From Marasmius tenuissimus (Eukaryota > Basidiomycota > Agaricomycetes > Agaricales > Marasmiaceae): a stretch of DNA of 64,000 nucleotides. The position numbers were made by a program, and so were the translations under genes. Where the stretch lies: the NCBI GenBank assembly GCA_029532415.1, contig JAQOTA010000048.1, positions 794,001-858,000 of the forward strand, given 5' to 3'. How positions within the stretch are numbered: position 1 is the first letter of the stretch; each line of letters opens with the position of its first letter. The notes beneath the pieces are model-generated. The model searched no databases. It was not told the origin of the DNA and was given only the letters and a program-made list of their open reading frames with translations. Below, one piece after another: positions 49,850 through 61,637 of this stretch.

Positions 49850-52472
49850 AGCTTACCCTGGATTTTCCATCACCGAAAAATAGAATCGTTCGTAAACGGT
49901 TTGACGAGGCGAGGAACGAAGAGCAGCTTGTTGGAGGAGACGACTGCCAGGTAGATGCATGCGGTGAGTCAAATAGAAGTGAAAGTGGGATCAAACTGAT
50001 TGTTTCACGCCTCGACCACCCAACAATGATTAGCGACCGGTGCTAAATCTCTCGCCTGCATCCGAGAAGCTATGCAAAAAAACCTTGAAAGGCCACTGAT
50101 AGAAAAACAACGACGTCCATGTCGGGTCAGGCAGCCCAAACAGACTGTGTTCCGCGTGCGAACGCCAGAACAAAGGCAGTTCGGAGGCTTGTCATCGGTA
50201 TCCGATGACCACCAAACATCCCTCACCGCTCGTTGAGCTCGACGACGCGAAGTGGTGTGTGATCCTGGTAGAGCAAAGCCAAGCTGGAGACAGAACGGCC
50301 GAAATCAACAACCAAGACTACACACCCCAAACACGAGGTAAGTGTTGACAAAGGGATACGAAACCAGCTAACATTTGACCAGGGCAGCCAGAATGTCTGC
50401 AAAGTCTAGTAACCGAAGCGAGGGGAATCTAGAAGAGCCGAACACCAATCGAATCGTGCGACCACGAAGGGAGTATGTCGCATGATGTGGACGTCGTTGT
50501 GTAGAGTTCGCTTCCTCGAACACCCAACGCCACACCTTTCCCATGACGAGGTGCTCGGAGAACTGGGGACTAATACAAGCAAGAGGCCAGAATCAAGAGA
50601 CACGATAGACAAAGGCAGGATAGGGAAGTGGCCTACTCCTGTCGTCATCGATTGTGTCGACTTGGTGGATGAGCGAGGCCTTGGATTAGAGGTCGGCAGG
50701 TACCGGGAAGACAAGGTTCTGCCAACCTAATATTAAACGATTCGTTCCAGAATGTAGCCGAGAGCTTGAAACACTTGACGCTGTCGGGAAGTCGTCGCCA
50801 TATCGAGCACATCGCCCGTCAGGACTTCGAAGGTTCACGGTGACATTCGAATGTTCCGCTTCACGCCAAGGTTCCGAGGGCTTGGTGCACGCCGGGTCCG
50901 TTGCGGAAAGATACCAGGAGGTGGAGTCACCAGTTAGAGTGGTCCCACAGGCCACGGCGAGTTCTGTTGGCAACGATAAGAAGTAAAATCGGTTTACAAC
51001 AATGCCCGTTGTAAAGGAGCGGATGTATTCCAGTGTCTATTGTGAGGAGGGTCCCGCAAAGCGGTGCGAGAATCGATGTGCGGAACGCAGACTGGCAGGC
51101 CTGAGACCGGAGATCGTGGTGTTGCCTTCGACAGTCCGAAGGTCTCCACTTATAGGCACAGAGAACTAAGGATGCAACATGTCTAGCAACCACCACCGAC
51201 CAGATGGATCCTTCACTCCGAATCTATATGTGCAAAGTAGACCAATTGGAACGCAACTTGCATGGATTGCAGTGCAGGGCATCAGCGAATCTTCGGCGAG
51301 CTTTCGAACAGGGCTTTGAGAGCCGCTACGCTGTACCTTGGTTGGCCTACTTTTCTAGCTACGGTCGGAGGTCGTTGCTGAACCCCTGTCGCACAGGGTC
51401 TGGCAGTCAAAGCCCCCTGTCATGGGTTCATGCCTGGACAACATGTTGGATCGCTTGAATCGTGATAGGGTCCGAAGGGTAGAATGACTGACCAGAAATT
51501 TTTTGACACTCCCAATCACAGCACACATGCATCCCTATATCACCCAGGCGATCCACCCCATGCGTCAACTCTATCTGTCGGACAGGAAGACCTCGACTGG
51601 AGTCCCACTATATAGTTCTTCCAGCTACTTTCTATGCAGGAGCGAGGGAACGACCATCAGCACAGCTGACCAGGCATCCGCTTGAGAAGACGGGCGAGAC
51701 TCACCGGTTGGAGGTTATGGAAAGTAAAGGGGCACTCCAGGGAAGATTGCATGGCACCGAGCTGAGCGCTGAGCTAGCATTCGTTTCAATCGTACTGGAG
51801 GCTTGAATAAGGGTGGTAGAAGTCTAGAGGTAAGCTGAGCCCACTGCTGTGGACATGAGGATGTGGCCATTGTTCGCTCAATATGGTTGTTGAACCGCCT
51901 CACAATCTGAGGCCCGAGGGCCTGAGCAGTTAGCTGAGTTCCAATTTTGTATCTCCCGCGCAACCGGTCTGCTTGACCACTCCTCTTTTTTTCTTATTCA
52001 GACATCCCTAATTCTCATCCAAAATCGACCCCTTCAACGCGACCCGTGGCGTCGAGCAACGAATACCCTGCGGAAACGAGTCCGTGCTTGTCAGCGGGAT
52101 ATAGGTACGTCTCAACCAACCGCACTGAGCAATTTTTTGGTTGACTGACTGAGACCTCTAGAGTTGTAACCAACCTCCCGGAAGCTCGTCTTCAGACTTG
52201 ACGAGCCAGCGAACAGTAATTTGAGCGACAATCCGGCTATCCTGTACCATGAAACCCTATGAAAATCCGAGCTGCTCACGTCTCGAGAACGCTACTCTTT
52301 GACACTCCAACTTTCATAGACTAAGGGGAGGTGCCGTGCAATGTGAAGTAAAGAAGAAATAACAATAACGGCAATCCGACGCCAAATAGAAGACCAAAGA
52401 TCCGCAGGCGCCCCGTCCTCAACCGCCAGTACACGCCCTCAGTTGCTTTCACTACGACCCATCGCTATTCCT
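49850..52472. other. Gene-poor spacer between ZF10 and ZF11
   Basis: About 2.6 kb. Frames of up to about 100 codons overlap on both strands; none shows domain, motif or splice structure. Nothing recognised. Confidence 0.45.
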
Positions 52473-53629
52473 TTACGGTAACAACCCAGAAGCGAGCCTT
52501 TCTTCCTTGATTTGCCTTCCCACCCTACGGCAGTCCACAGAACGAGCGCTCTCGTGGCGAGCTTTTGCATCTGGTCGAGAGAAACCCTTCCCGCAGAACC
52601 GGCACGGATGGCGCCCAAGAAACTCCTGAGGGCCCGCAGGATCCTTGTGCACGCTGGCCAAATGACGGTCACGATCAGCCTCGCGTGAAAACGTTTGCCG
52701 ACAGAGGGCGCAGGCAACGCGCCTAGACCTGCAAGATGGCTTCCGTCGTGCTGCGCGTGACTCGATATTCCTGTCCTTCTTAGGACGTTTCGACCTTGGT
52801 GTCGATGCCCTGCTACTGATTGGTGATGAATCTGGGCTTTGGGTGTCATGACTTGCACCTTGAATAAGGGCAAGGGGACCCGAATCTTCATTCGTCATAT
52901 CAGATGCGCAGTCATCTACGGCTGATGACAAGCCGTCCGAACTCTCAGTGCCAGTCGTATTTGGAGAGCTAAACCGGCTCATTCCAAAGTCCGAAGAGAT
53001 CACGAACGAGAACGGTGATGATGAACGGCTCGAGGTGGAACTTTTGGAGTGCGGCGTAGGAGATGATTCTGAATCCGACTCCGTGTCATGGTGGTCGTCG
53101 AAAAGTGACCCGGAGGGAACCTGCTCGAGAAGGGAAGCATCACGTCCCAGGCTCGGACGGGTTGGATTGGACGAGGGATGTGGAGTTGTTACGCTCTCTT
53201 CTAACATTGAAGACGTACACGGTTGCGTCGGTTTGGGCAATTGTATATATGACTTGAGTTTGGCCAAGGAGTCAAAAGCAGGCAAGCCGCCGATACTGGA
53301 GTAGTTGAGAACCAAGATATCGGCCTCGTTCGGTTGGCTGCCGTCCCGCGTAGAAGGCATCGAGTTGGCGCCCTAGAAGGTCAAATCAGGGCCCATGTCG
53401 GGTGCAGGTGAGACGGGAGGTTTACATACGTGTGGGCTGCCACTTGAATAGTCCTCGATGAGTTCCTGAGCCGTGTCTGCCTGAAGCGTACTGCTTGCGT
53501 CGAGATGAATTTCAAACCCACGGCTCACGCAGGTACTTACCAGTCTCTCAGGGTCATTTGAACAATCGCTTCGACTGGCACGGCGGAGTAAGGCGGGGAA
53601 TTTAGAGCGGTGAGGTCGATGTAGTTCAT
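52473..53629 (-). CDS. ZF11: divergent C2H2 zinc-finger protein
   Basis: Three exons, 53629-53541, 53490-53430 and 53372-52473, giving 349 residues. The first exon reads MNYIDLTALNSPPYSAVP and ends in phase 2. A long Ser/Asp-rich acidic region follows, then a basic patch (RSKRPKKDRNIESRAARRK) that could be a nuclear localisation signal. Finger 1 is CALCRQTFSREADRDRHLASVH (CX2CX12HX4H). After an unusually long linker, finger 2 is CRFCGKGFSRPDAKARH then ESARSVDC (HX7C). It lacks both the FTxKHNL core and the intron inside finger 1, and its fingers look more like ordinary fungal C2H2 fingers. Either a divergent relative or an unrelated C2H2 gene inside the array. Confidence 0.85.
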
Positions 53630-56421
53630 CTCGTTTTCAGTCCAACAACTGATGGCAAACAGAGCCAGTTTACTATCATTTCGCAACGCAGAGAAATCGA
53701 CACTTACGGAAGCATTCCAGGTGTCTGGAAATCGTATTCTTGGTAATCCTCGAGGGAGTAAGTGTGCTCAATCGACGCCATGGAAGGGCAAAATCCGGTT
53801 CAGTGTCGATAGAGGATGTAAAAGTGGATGGGGGGCCCGCGATTGCATTGGTGTGCTTCTTATACCTCAGATATAGAACGTACAAGCTCTTGCTATTGTT
53901 CATCGTTTGATGGTGTAGGTCCACATCTTGTGATAGACTCGCATGAACTTGTTGCCTTTGACGCCTGACTCCGACCCTCCAACCCCTTTCTACCCATCTC
54001 AACCACATCTCCTCAAGCATCGACCCACCAACCATTGCTAGAGAGCACCTTGTACGAACTAGAAAGAGGTCTCGGTGATTCCTCGACGACCTCTGTGTGT
54101 AGATCTGGGAAAAAATTAGGGATTTAGATGGAGACGGAAACCATCATTCCGCGTAGGGAATCACAATCCCGTGTACACGGAGTCCATCACCAAACACACG
54201 TCCTGGGAAATGACGGAAGCCTCGTGTAACGACCACAAACAATACACACATCAATGGACTGGACGTTATTGTAATTATCACCTTTCTTGACAAAAATGGT
54301 AAACAGGACAACAAGGTCCCCTTTGGACCGTCCTGCGCCTCTCAAGCCCTTGTGCTCTGTTGGTTTTCAGATTTAGCCCAACAAGTGTTCGTCACCTACA
54401 TGTTCACTGCAATTGACCTGCATTCCGTGGAGGTACTTCTCGTCAGCCACCAGTGGGTTCAACATGAGGGAGGAAGATACCCACGGTTAGCTAAATTCCT
54501 TGACACTTACAAGACGGGACGCTGTTTGTTGGTTCTGTATTGAGTAAGGAAGAATCGCTTACAGATTCTATTTTGGATAACAAGCACACGAGCCCACGCT
54601 CCTCAACTATACATACAGTATCGAAAAGCGGATCAGGACTCGGGTAGGTCAGGGGTGTTTAACGCCTTCCGAAATGAGAGATCGACGGGTCGGACACATG
54701 CACACGGAAAGAGAGGTTCCATATTGATTTCCGAAGTCGGGTCACCACCCATAAGATGGTACTGGTCACGACCGGGAGTAAAAACTAGGGCCAACCTATA
54801 CCGTCAGGAGTCGAGGCTGGCAAGGCTTGTTTGACGAGGATGAGCGACGAGAGGAGTATCAAAACGTAAGGAGCGTGAAGAACTCACAGCCCCGGTTAGG
54901 GATAACCCTGAACAACCGGATGGAAAGTACAAGTGGGCAGTGCAGACTTGCCCGACGGAATCTCCCACGCCACAATGGTGCCCACTACTCGAGCGTCGCC
55001 CAATGCCACTCAGGAGAGACCCAGATGTTCAAGCAGCTGCTAGGAGGCATATTAGAGGCCCCGGGTGTATAGGACCTGTTTATGCGACATATAGCGTGAG
55101 GCGCCTATCCAGCGCTCAGGATCTTAGGCGCTGGAAGTGTCTTTTGAGCGGAGTGAAATTTGGACCTGGCCATACAATGTCGAGCCCTACGTCGCTTCTT
55201 GCATCATCGTGGAGCCCGTGAGAGCTGTCGGATTACGTCTCCCGAGGAAAGCGGCGAATGAACCGGTGAAAAATCCAGAGGGGGTCGGTAGGGCGTTCCG
55301 AGTCGAAGATCTTGGTCCACGAATCAGGCCGGCGCATCAAAGTACTAAATTTGCCAGAGGATGGAATTTCTATGTTTCTTTATAGACGCGGCAACGATCT
55401 TTACTGAGACCAGGCAATCTCCAGGCCCAAACTCGATAGCGGTATCTTGGGAGGATCGGAACCAAGGTATTCAACACATTACCTAGGAGCCACTTCAATT
55501 TCTTCCCACACGGACCCATAGGTCATACAGCAGTTGGTAAAAAAGCTGTAGCGCTGAAGGGAAGGTGTAGAAGATGGAGTGGTACGAGGCCATAAGGGAC
55601 CCAAATTGTCTGGGAATCCAGGGCCATGGGAGACTAACTCAAGCAGACAGCTTGAGACTACTCAACTGTAACACCTCGTATCGATAGTTACCTACGATGC
55701 GGTCAAGGCCTGCGCTCAGGCCACCGGATACTATCCTTATGTCGTGGAATCAATTGATAGCAATGCCTCGGAACTCAGCTGATGACGCCCCTGGCCAATC
55801 CATCTGCTACCGTGGTCGAGAAGTTCTCACTGACCTTGAGAACGGGGTGTCCTTTCTGAGAAGAGAAAACACAATAACAACTTCTTCAACCCATTATGGA
55901 TGAGTGGGGGTCGTCTCAATTGATGTAGCGTACGCTCTCAACCATGTGGCCAACTGAATTTTCATTATGAAAACGATGATGTCGAGAGCTCTTTTGTCGA
56001 ATGACCCGTGATCTTAGGGTGACGAGAAGGAGCGCCCATGATGTGGATGAGAATAGCGTGGAAATCCAAATCGTGGCGATCGTCCCCAATCTAATCGGAA
56101 TCCTAAACGTTGGAAACGAGTGCGACAGTCTTGCTTACTTGACGACCAAACTAGACAGCAATCGTGTTCTGAGTCACCACTGAATAGTCCCACCTATGAT
56201 TTTGAACCCATGATTGCTGTGGCACGATTCATATGTTCCTACATTCCCCGACACATCTGTTCGCAGTTCTTCATCGATTCAGAACACTTGACCTTTACCC
56301 GAGCCAGGCCATACCCCAGATTTGCTCAGGAGGTGAGTGTCGCCTCCGACAGCCGAGTACCGTCGCAAATGAAAGGTTGCTCAAGTAAGGGATCGATATG
56401 AAATTTCATTTCTGCGATAAG
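53630..56421. other. Gene-poor spacer between ZF11 and ZF12
   Basis: About 2.8 kb. TATA-like pieces on the minus strand near 53863-53875 may serve ZF11 through a spliced leader. A minus-strand frame at 53676-54035 has no recognisable content. Nothing else found. Confidence 0.45.
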
Positions 56422-57789
56422 TTAAGCAATTTGATGAACCATATCTATGAACTTTACTTCTTGAGGCATGGGCATGAAGGTACGGCACGTCTTGGCGTGA
56501 CGGTTCCGAGTATGCGTCGTTCCAAACCTTTTGCCACACCTGGCACACTCATGAGGCTTTATGCCATAGTGAGAGTTGAGATGGTCTGCAAGAGGGACGG
56601 GTCAGTGACGAGGGATGATATGAAAACGATGTCAAACCCGCGTACTTGTTACACCATGCTTCTCAGTGAAGGTGGCCGAGCAAAGGTGGCAGGAATATTT
56701 CCCTTCCTTTTTGCGACGTGCCAAAGAGGCTTCCAGAACGGTCGGCTTCGCGACGGTAGGGGAGAAGGCGGCTCCTTCACTTGGAGCGACGTATGGAGAG
56801 GGCCTTCTGCAGCGGCGACGGGCAGGACGAGAGGGACCAGCTTGACAATCAAGTGGGCCGGGGGATAGGTCACCATCAAGGGCACGGGGAGGATCAATAT
56901 GGTGGCCCGCGTAAGAGAATTCGGCTGGAACCAAGCTGGAGCTCTCATTCGGGGCATGGGCGCCCGAAGTCCCCTCGTCCAAAGAAAGGTGGGTCAACTC
57001 GTCGACAAGGCCGGTAACATAGACATTCGAGTTGTCGACCGAAGTATCCATAGATGATGCGAAAGAAGGAGGGGCAAAATTTGTATTGTGATCGTAGGGA
57101 GGAAAATATGGGGGAGATGAATCGCATGGTGAAATGGAAGGAGGGTCAAAGGCCGTCGCAGGAAGATCTGGCCACGATAACACAGACTGGGGTCGCGGGA
57201 ATGTCGAGTGATGCGGAAGGGAGAGACTCGCTTCCAAAGAAGGGTGATTGGAGGTAGAGGGCGAGTTCGAATCACCCATAAACTCAGACAACACATGGCT
57301 ATAGTCAGGAATATAGTCATTTATGTAGCCCGGCTCGGGTATGCTCCAGATGCACGCCAACTCAGTCGATGGAACTGGGTCCCCAGTACGTATGGTATCG
57401 GCACTGTACAGGATATGGTCTGGCGAGGATAGTATGGGTGGATAAGAGGGTTGCAACGTAGGGCTGGGGGTCACTGGGCCGGTTGTCGATGGGGTCAAAG
57501 GGCTACTGAGAGCGTTGGGCAGACAGTTCGAGCCCGAAGAGTACGTGGACCATTGTGTATCGTCTGAGAGAGGGCCTGCATGTTGGTTCAGTACCGAAAG
57601 CACAACTGGAGCAAGTGAATGAAACACGAACTCGATGAGTGTGAGGAGCGATGCGAGCCTGAGGCGGCAGGAAATTGCCCCAACAGCGTGCTGGAGGGCC
57701 TTTTTCAGTCGACTAGTAGAAGTCCAAGGGTGGAAACTAACTCACGATGTAGGTAGAACTAAACTTTGTCTGGGTTCAAGTTGTTGCAT
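56422..57789 (-). CDS. ZF12: two-finger zinc-finger protein
   Basis: Three exons, 57789-57746, 57658-56646 and 56585-56422, giving 406 residues. The first exon MQQLEPRQSLVLPTS ends in phase 2 at GTGAGT. The acceptor at 57659 is the one that keeps phase, but it makes a hydrophobic start to exon 2 (LASLLTLIEFVFHSLAPVVL), so the 5' end is less certain than the rest. The long middle is Ser/Pro/Asp-rich. Finger 1 is CHLCSATFTEKHGVTN then HLNSH (CX2CX12HX3H), cut by the family intron. The linker is YGIKPHE. Finger 2 is CARCGKRFGTTHTRNRHAKTC (HX3C), followed by a longer tail than usual (about 20 residues). Confidence 0.82.
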
Positions 57790-59351
57790 AGCGTAACGAA
57801 AAGCAAGGGACACAAAAGCAGGGATGAGGTGAGGCTGCGGGGGAAACAGAAGAAGAGCGAGAGGGGAGTTCAAAGGAAGCAAAGTAGAAATATGTGTGCT
57901 ATGAATGACATACTAACAGGCTGTTGAATCTCAAAAATCTTGGACGATAGCAATTCCAAACTAGCCTAGCACAAGAATCTCGGGATACATATCCCTCTTT
58001 GGTAAGTAGCTCCGGCACTCCCGGTACTGGATAACGCCCAAGTGGGAAATGGCGGCTCAAGTACGTGTTGAACACGAGGCGGGCTTAAGCTGTAAGTATG
58101 AATATGGGATTGATGAGGAGGGGTTGAGCTAGCCAATTTGGTAATCCATGTCGAGGAGACGGCAAAGTCGAAGGGAAAAGGGGAGGGAGTGTAGAGAACA
58201 GAGGATGTTGGGCATGGTGGGTATGAGGAAGGTGGGGGAAGGGAAGCAACTGAGGAATAACGCTCAGTCTGAAATAAGACGCTTTGGCATTGACGATCGT
58301 GGGACGATATTGACATCTCTGATAAATTCGACAAGTTAAATTGCGTTCGGGAGTGTCTTGCACCGCCCACTGCCCGTCATGGGTCGTTGGTGGTAAGATT
58401 GTCCTTGTGAGGGCTCGAGGTAGCCAGTGGTCGCAACTTCGCGGTCGTCGTTGGCCATCGTTCTCGTCCTGCACCCCTCTGTCGGACCCACCGGCAGGGC
58501 AGCGGGGAGCGGCCGTAACTGTGTTAGATCCTACTCTCCAGATCATTAAGAAATCTCGAATAGCAATCAGAAACACACACCGCTCACGACAGCAAAGGAA
58601 GACCCTTGGGAATCGCGCGTTCTCGCACGCCGCAGTTCTCGACACGGCAGCATAATATGTCTGGTTCCTTGATGATGAACCGTATGTATACGATGGGCGT
58701 GTTCATCGCGGTCGTGACCCTCAAGAATGAGGATAATCGAACGGGCAGTCGGAAAAAGCCTGTATGGTGACCCTCGCTGTTGTTTCCCTGATGATGTGAC
58801 CAGAGCTATCAGTAGCCACCTGTAGCCGCAGAGGGAGTTATCATTCCGCCCATCCCAGATTCGAGGCCCATCAGATTGACCCAGTGCCAGCGGTTTCATG
58901 GGAAAAATTGAATGAGAACTTGAATGAACTCAGGTGCATGCGTGCTTTGATCTTCTCATTCTCGGGAAAGAGGCAGAGGCTGAGAGCTCGAGAGAAGGGA
59001 CCACAGCTAGCGAAAAGTCCATCTCAAATGGCATGCATAAGTAAAGTTTGCGGTTGGAGAGGTTTGAGTCCGAGAGCCGACTGCCGCATTGTAAGTGAGA
59101 TAATCTTGATGGGCATCCGGGCCGCCGCCGCCAATTTCCAGCTACGCTACCTGTACGCTACTCACATTCCAGCATGGTCCTGGCGATGATTGCAGCACAC
59201 CTCTCCATGATCGTCAGCCAGATATTGACATGGCGCTTTGTGCACTAGTACTCAAACAAAGAGATCGGCAGGTCTTGGACAATGACAGCGTCAACCCGCG
59301 TCGTCCATTGTTCCCAAAACTCTCACAGCCCTTTCTTCCCAAACGACCATC
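57790..59351. other. Spacer with a possible finger-less paralog fragment
   Basis: The minus-strand frame at 57966-58370 reads as Ser/Pro-rich sequence (for example SLPPPSSYPPCPTSSVLYTP) like the N-terminal regions of the zinc-finger genes, but no finger follows. Nothing else recognised; the 5' flank of the DUF4139 gene lies at the right end. Confidence 0.4.
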
Positions 59352-61411
59352 ATGTCCTCAAGAGACCCTCAAACCTCTCATTCGGAGACTTCCAAAATCA
59401 TTGAACTCGTTTCAGCCGAGAAAAGCAAGATATCTCAAGTCAATCTGTATCCCAATTGCGCCGAAGTAACGCGTCGCTATCGGCTTGTGCTGCAGAAAGG
59501 TCGCAATGTAATCAAAATACGCGAGCTTCCGTGGGCAATGGAGATGGAGTCCTTGAGGTGTGCAACAGTTTGAATCGTTTCTTGCGCATGTTGACTTACG
59601 AGATCCCGAAGGGTTGAAGGCACTCCAACTATTCGGACCGTGACTGTTGACAAGATGTTGGGATACAAGCCCCGAACACCTGCACTGGCTGCGGCACAGG
59701 AAAGGAAAATCACCGTCGAAAAGCAACTGGGTCGGGTGACAAAGACCTCCGAAGCCCTGGATGTGTATTCCCGAACGTTCAGCTACGAGCATTGCAATCT
59801 TGGCGACTTCGAAAACGTCCTGAAGCGGATACGAACCTCAGGCGAGAAATACGATGAGGAGGTCGTTCAACTGGAACAAGAGCTACGGGATCTCAACGAG
59901 CGGATTGCACTTCACGAGTCTGTTTCAGTGGGGCAAATACGGTTTCAGGCCTCCGTATCGGTTGTAGCGGAGTCAGACGGTGAATTTGAGATCAGATTGG
60001 CTTACAGTAAGCATGTACCTTTCCCTCTTTGTTAACACCGCGCTGATCTTTCCGTTAGCTGTTAACCACGCAAAATGGACGCCTACGTACGACATATACG
60101 TGAACATGAACACCCCGAATGCACCGGTGTTGCTCACGTATAAGGCACTAGTAACACAGAACACTGGAGAGGTCCGTTTTTCCACTGACTCTTTTCTGTT
60201 TCTTTCTCATTTCCTGAATAGGACTGGTCTGACGTACCTCTTACTTTGAAAACTTCATCCCCCGCCGTCGAGTTCGACCTTCCTATTCTGGAATCGTGGC
60301 CGCTGTCCTTACAGCTGGCTGCGCCCGTCCAGTCTCTCAGCCGCTCAGTCGGAAGAGGCGTCGTGAGTCAACTGATGGAACCCCTGCCCGAAAGTCTGGC
60401 ACCTACGACAAGCGCAACGCAGCCTACGAAGAAGCTTCTGACGACGAAGAGGAGAATGCGGGGTCGGAGAACCCACATACCGCGGAAGAACACATCAACA
60501 GTGACGGTCTGGGAGAAAGTGGCGGTGAGGCCCTAGCATTCCCCGAGGGGAACGTTAGCGCGACATTCGACGTTCCTGGAGAGGTTACCATCAGCTCGAA
60601 CAATGCTGTCCAACATACGGTCATAGCAGAAATCAAACTGGATGCGAAGTTAACCTGGGCTTCGATTCCCAAGGGAGATCCGAACGCTCTTGTGAAGGTA
60701 TGTCTTGTCCGCAATACCTGCATCATCATCTTCTTGCTGACCCTAAATTAAACAGGCACAACTCAGGAATACTTCCGAATACACCTTACTCGCTAGTTCT
60801 GCGAATATATTCATCGATGGAGCGCTCCATTCTAAATCAGAGGTTCCCATAGTGTCACCCATGAATTTCTTCGAATGTTCATTGGGGTACGTCTTCCCAA
60901 ATTCAGTTACATGCAATTATGAATCGCCTCATGTTTTCCTCTCTCCCTCTCCGTTACCAGTTTCGACCCTTCAGTCCGAATCACGTACCACCCGGCAACA
61001 AAGAACACATCTACAACCGGATTCTACAACAAACTCAGGTCCTACGCTCACACACAGCACATCTCGATTCAGAACGCTAAACGCATACCGCTCCGAAATC
61101 TCAAGATTTTCGACCACATTCCGGTCTCGGAGAATGCGCATGTATCTGTTAAATTGATCTGCCCTCCGTTGAAGTTTCCTGGATCTGTGGTCGAGTTTGG
61201 CAAGGACAGAAACATTCCGTCTGTCAAGGTTACCGAAGGTGTGACGGCGCAGTGGGCTGGATCTGATGAGCCCAATGTAGATGTGAGGATGTTGGGGAAG
61301 GATGGGAAGGTGGTTTGGTTGTGCGATGTTCCGGCGCAAGGGAACGTGGATCTTACATTGCAGTGGGAGGTTTTGACTCCGCCCGATGCGCAAGTTTTTG
61401 GTTTGTATTAG
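59352..61411 (+). CDS. DUF4140/DUF4139 (mucoidy inhibitor A-like) protein
   Basis: Seven exons: 59352-59557, 59612-60006, 60059-60171, 60222-60295, 60349-60697, 60756-60886 and 60961-61411, giving 572 residues, normal for the family. The N-terminal DUF4140 part reads VNLYPNCAEVTRRYRLVL. A coiled coil follows (ENVLKRIRTSGEKYDEEV onward). The DUF4139 domain begins NHAKWTPTYDIYVNM and has TGEDWSDVPLTL, then after an acidic insert GNVSATFDVPGEV, KLTWASIPKGD and a C-terminal beta-rich region ending LQWEVLTPPDAQVF. Biochemical role is unknown in fungi. Two points are uncertain: the acceptor at 59611 could be nine bases earlier, and the fourth intron (60296-60348, donor GTGGCC) has a weak donor but is needed to restore frame. 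Confidence 0.88.
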
Positions 61412-61637
61412 GATGATTGATACCACGATGTATTCAGTAGGATACCATTATCTTGTTTTCCAAGCTATTCATCCACGCTGCAAACACGATTGTTCTCTCC
61501 AACTAGGATGACTGAGCGAAAACGTTCTACTGGTTTTGGTCCTTCTCCTCCGAGTAGGCGCCCGTAATTTCCAGTGTGACAGAACTTCGCAGAGCGGTCA
61601 CGATCCTGTCACACCCGAACCTTTCAAGTTATCCCCC
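61412..61637. other. Short spacer
   Basis: 226 bases between two plus-strand genes, holding the CWC2 leader. No other feature. Confidence 0.5.

Noticed and set aside
50005..51196. Several frames of 70-100 codons between ZF10 and ZF11
   Set aside because: All overlap one another on both strands and none contains a motif.
1..57789. The zinc-finger array as cargo of a transposon
   Set aside because: No terminal inverted repeats, target duplications or transposase were seen around any copy; the copies keep introns, which argues against retroposition.
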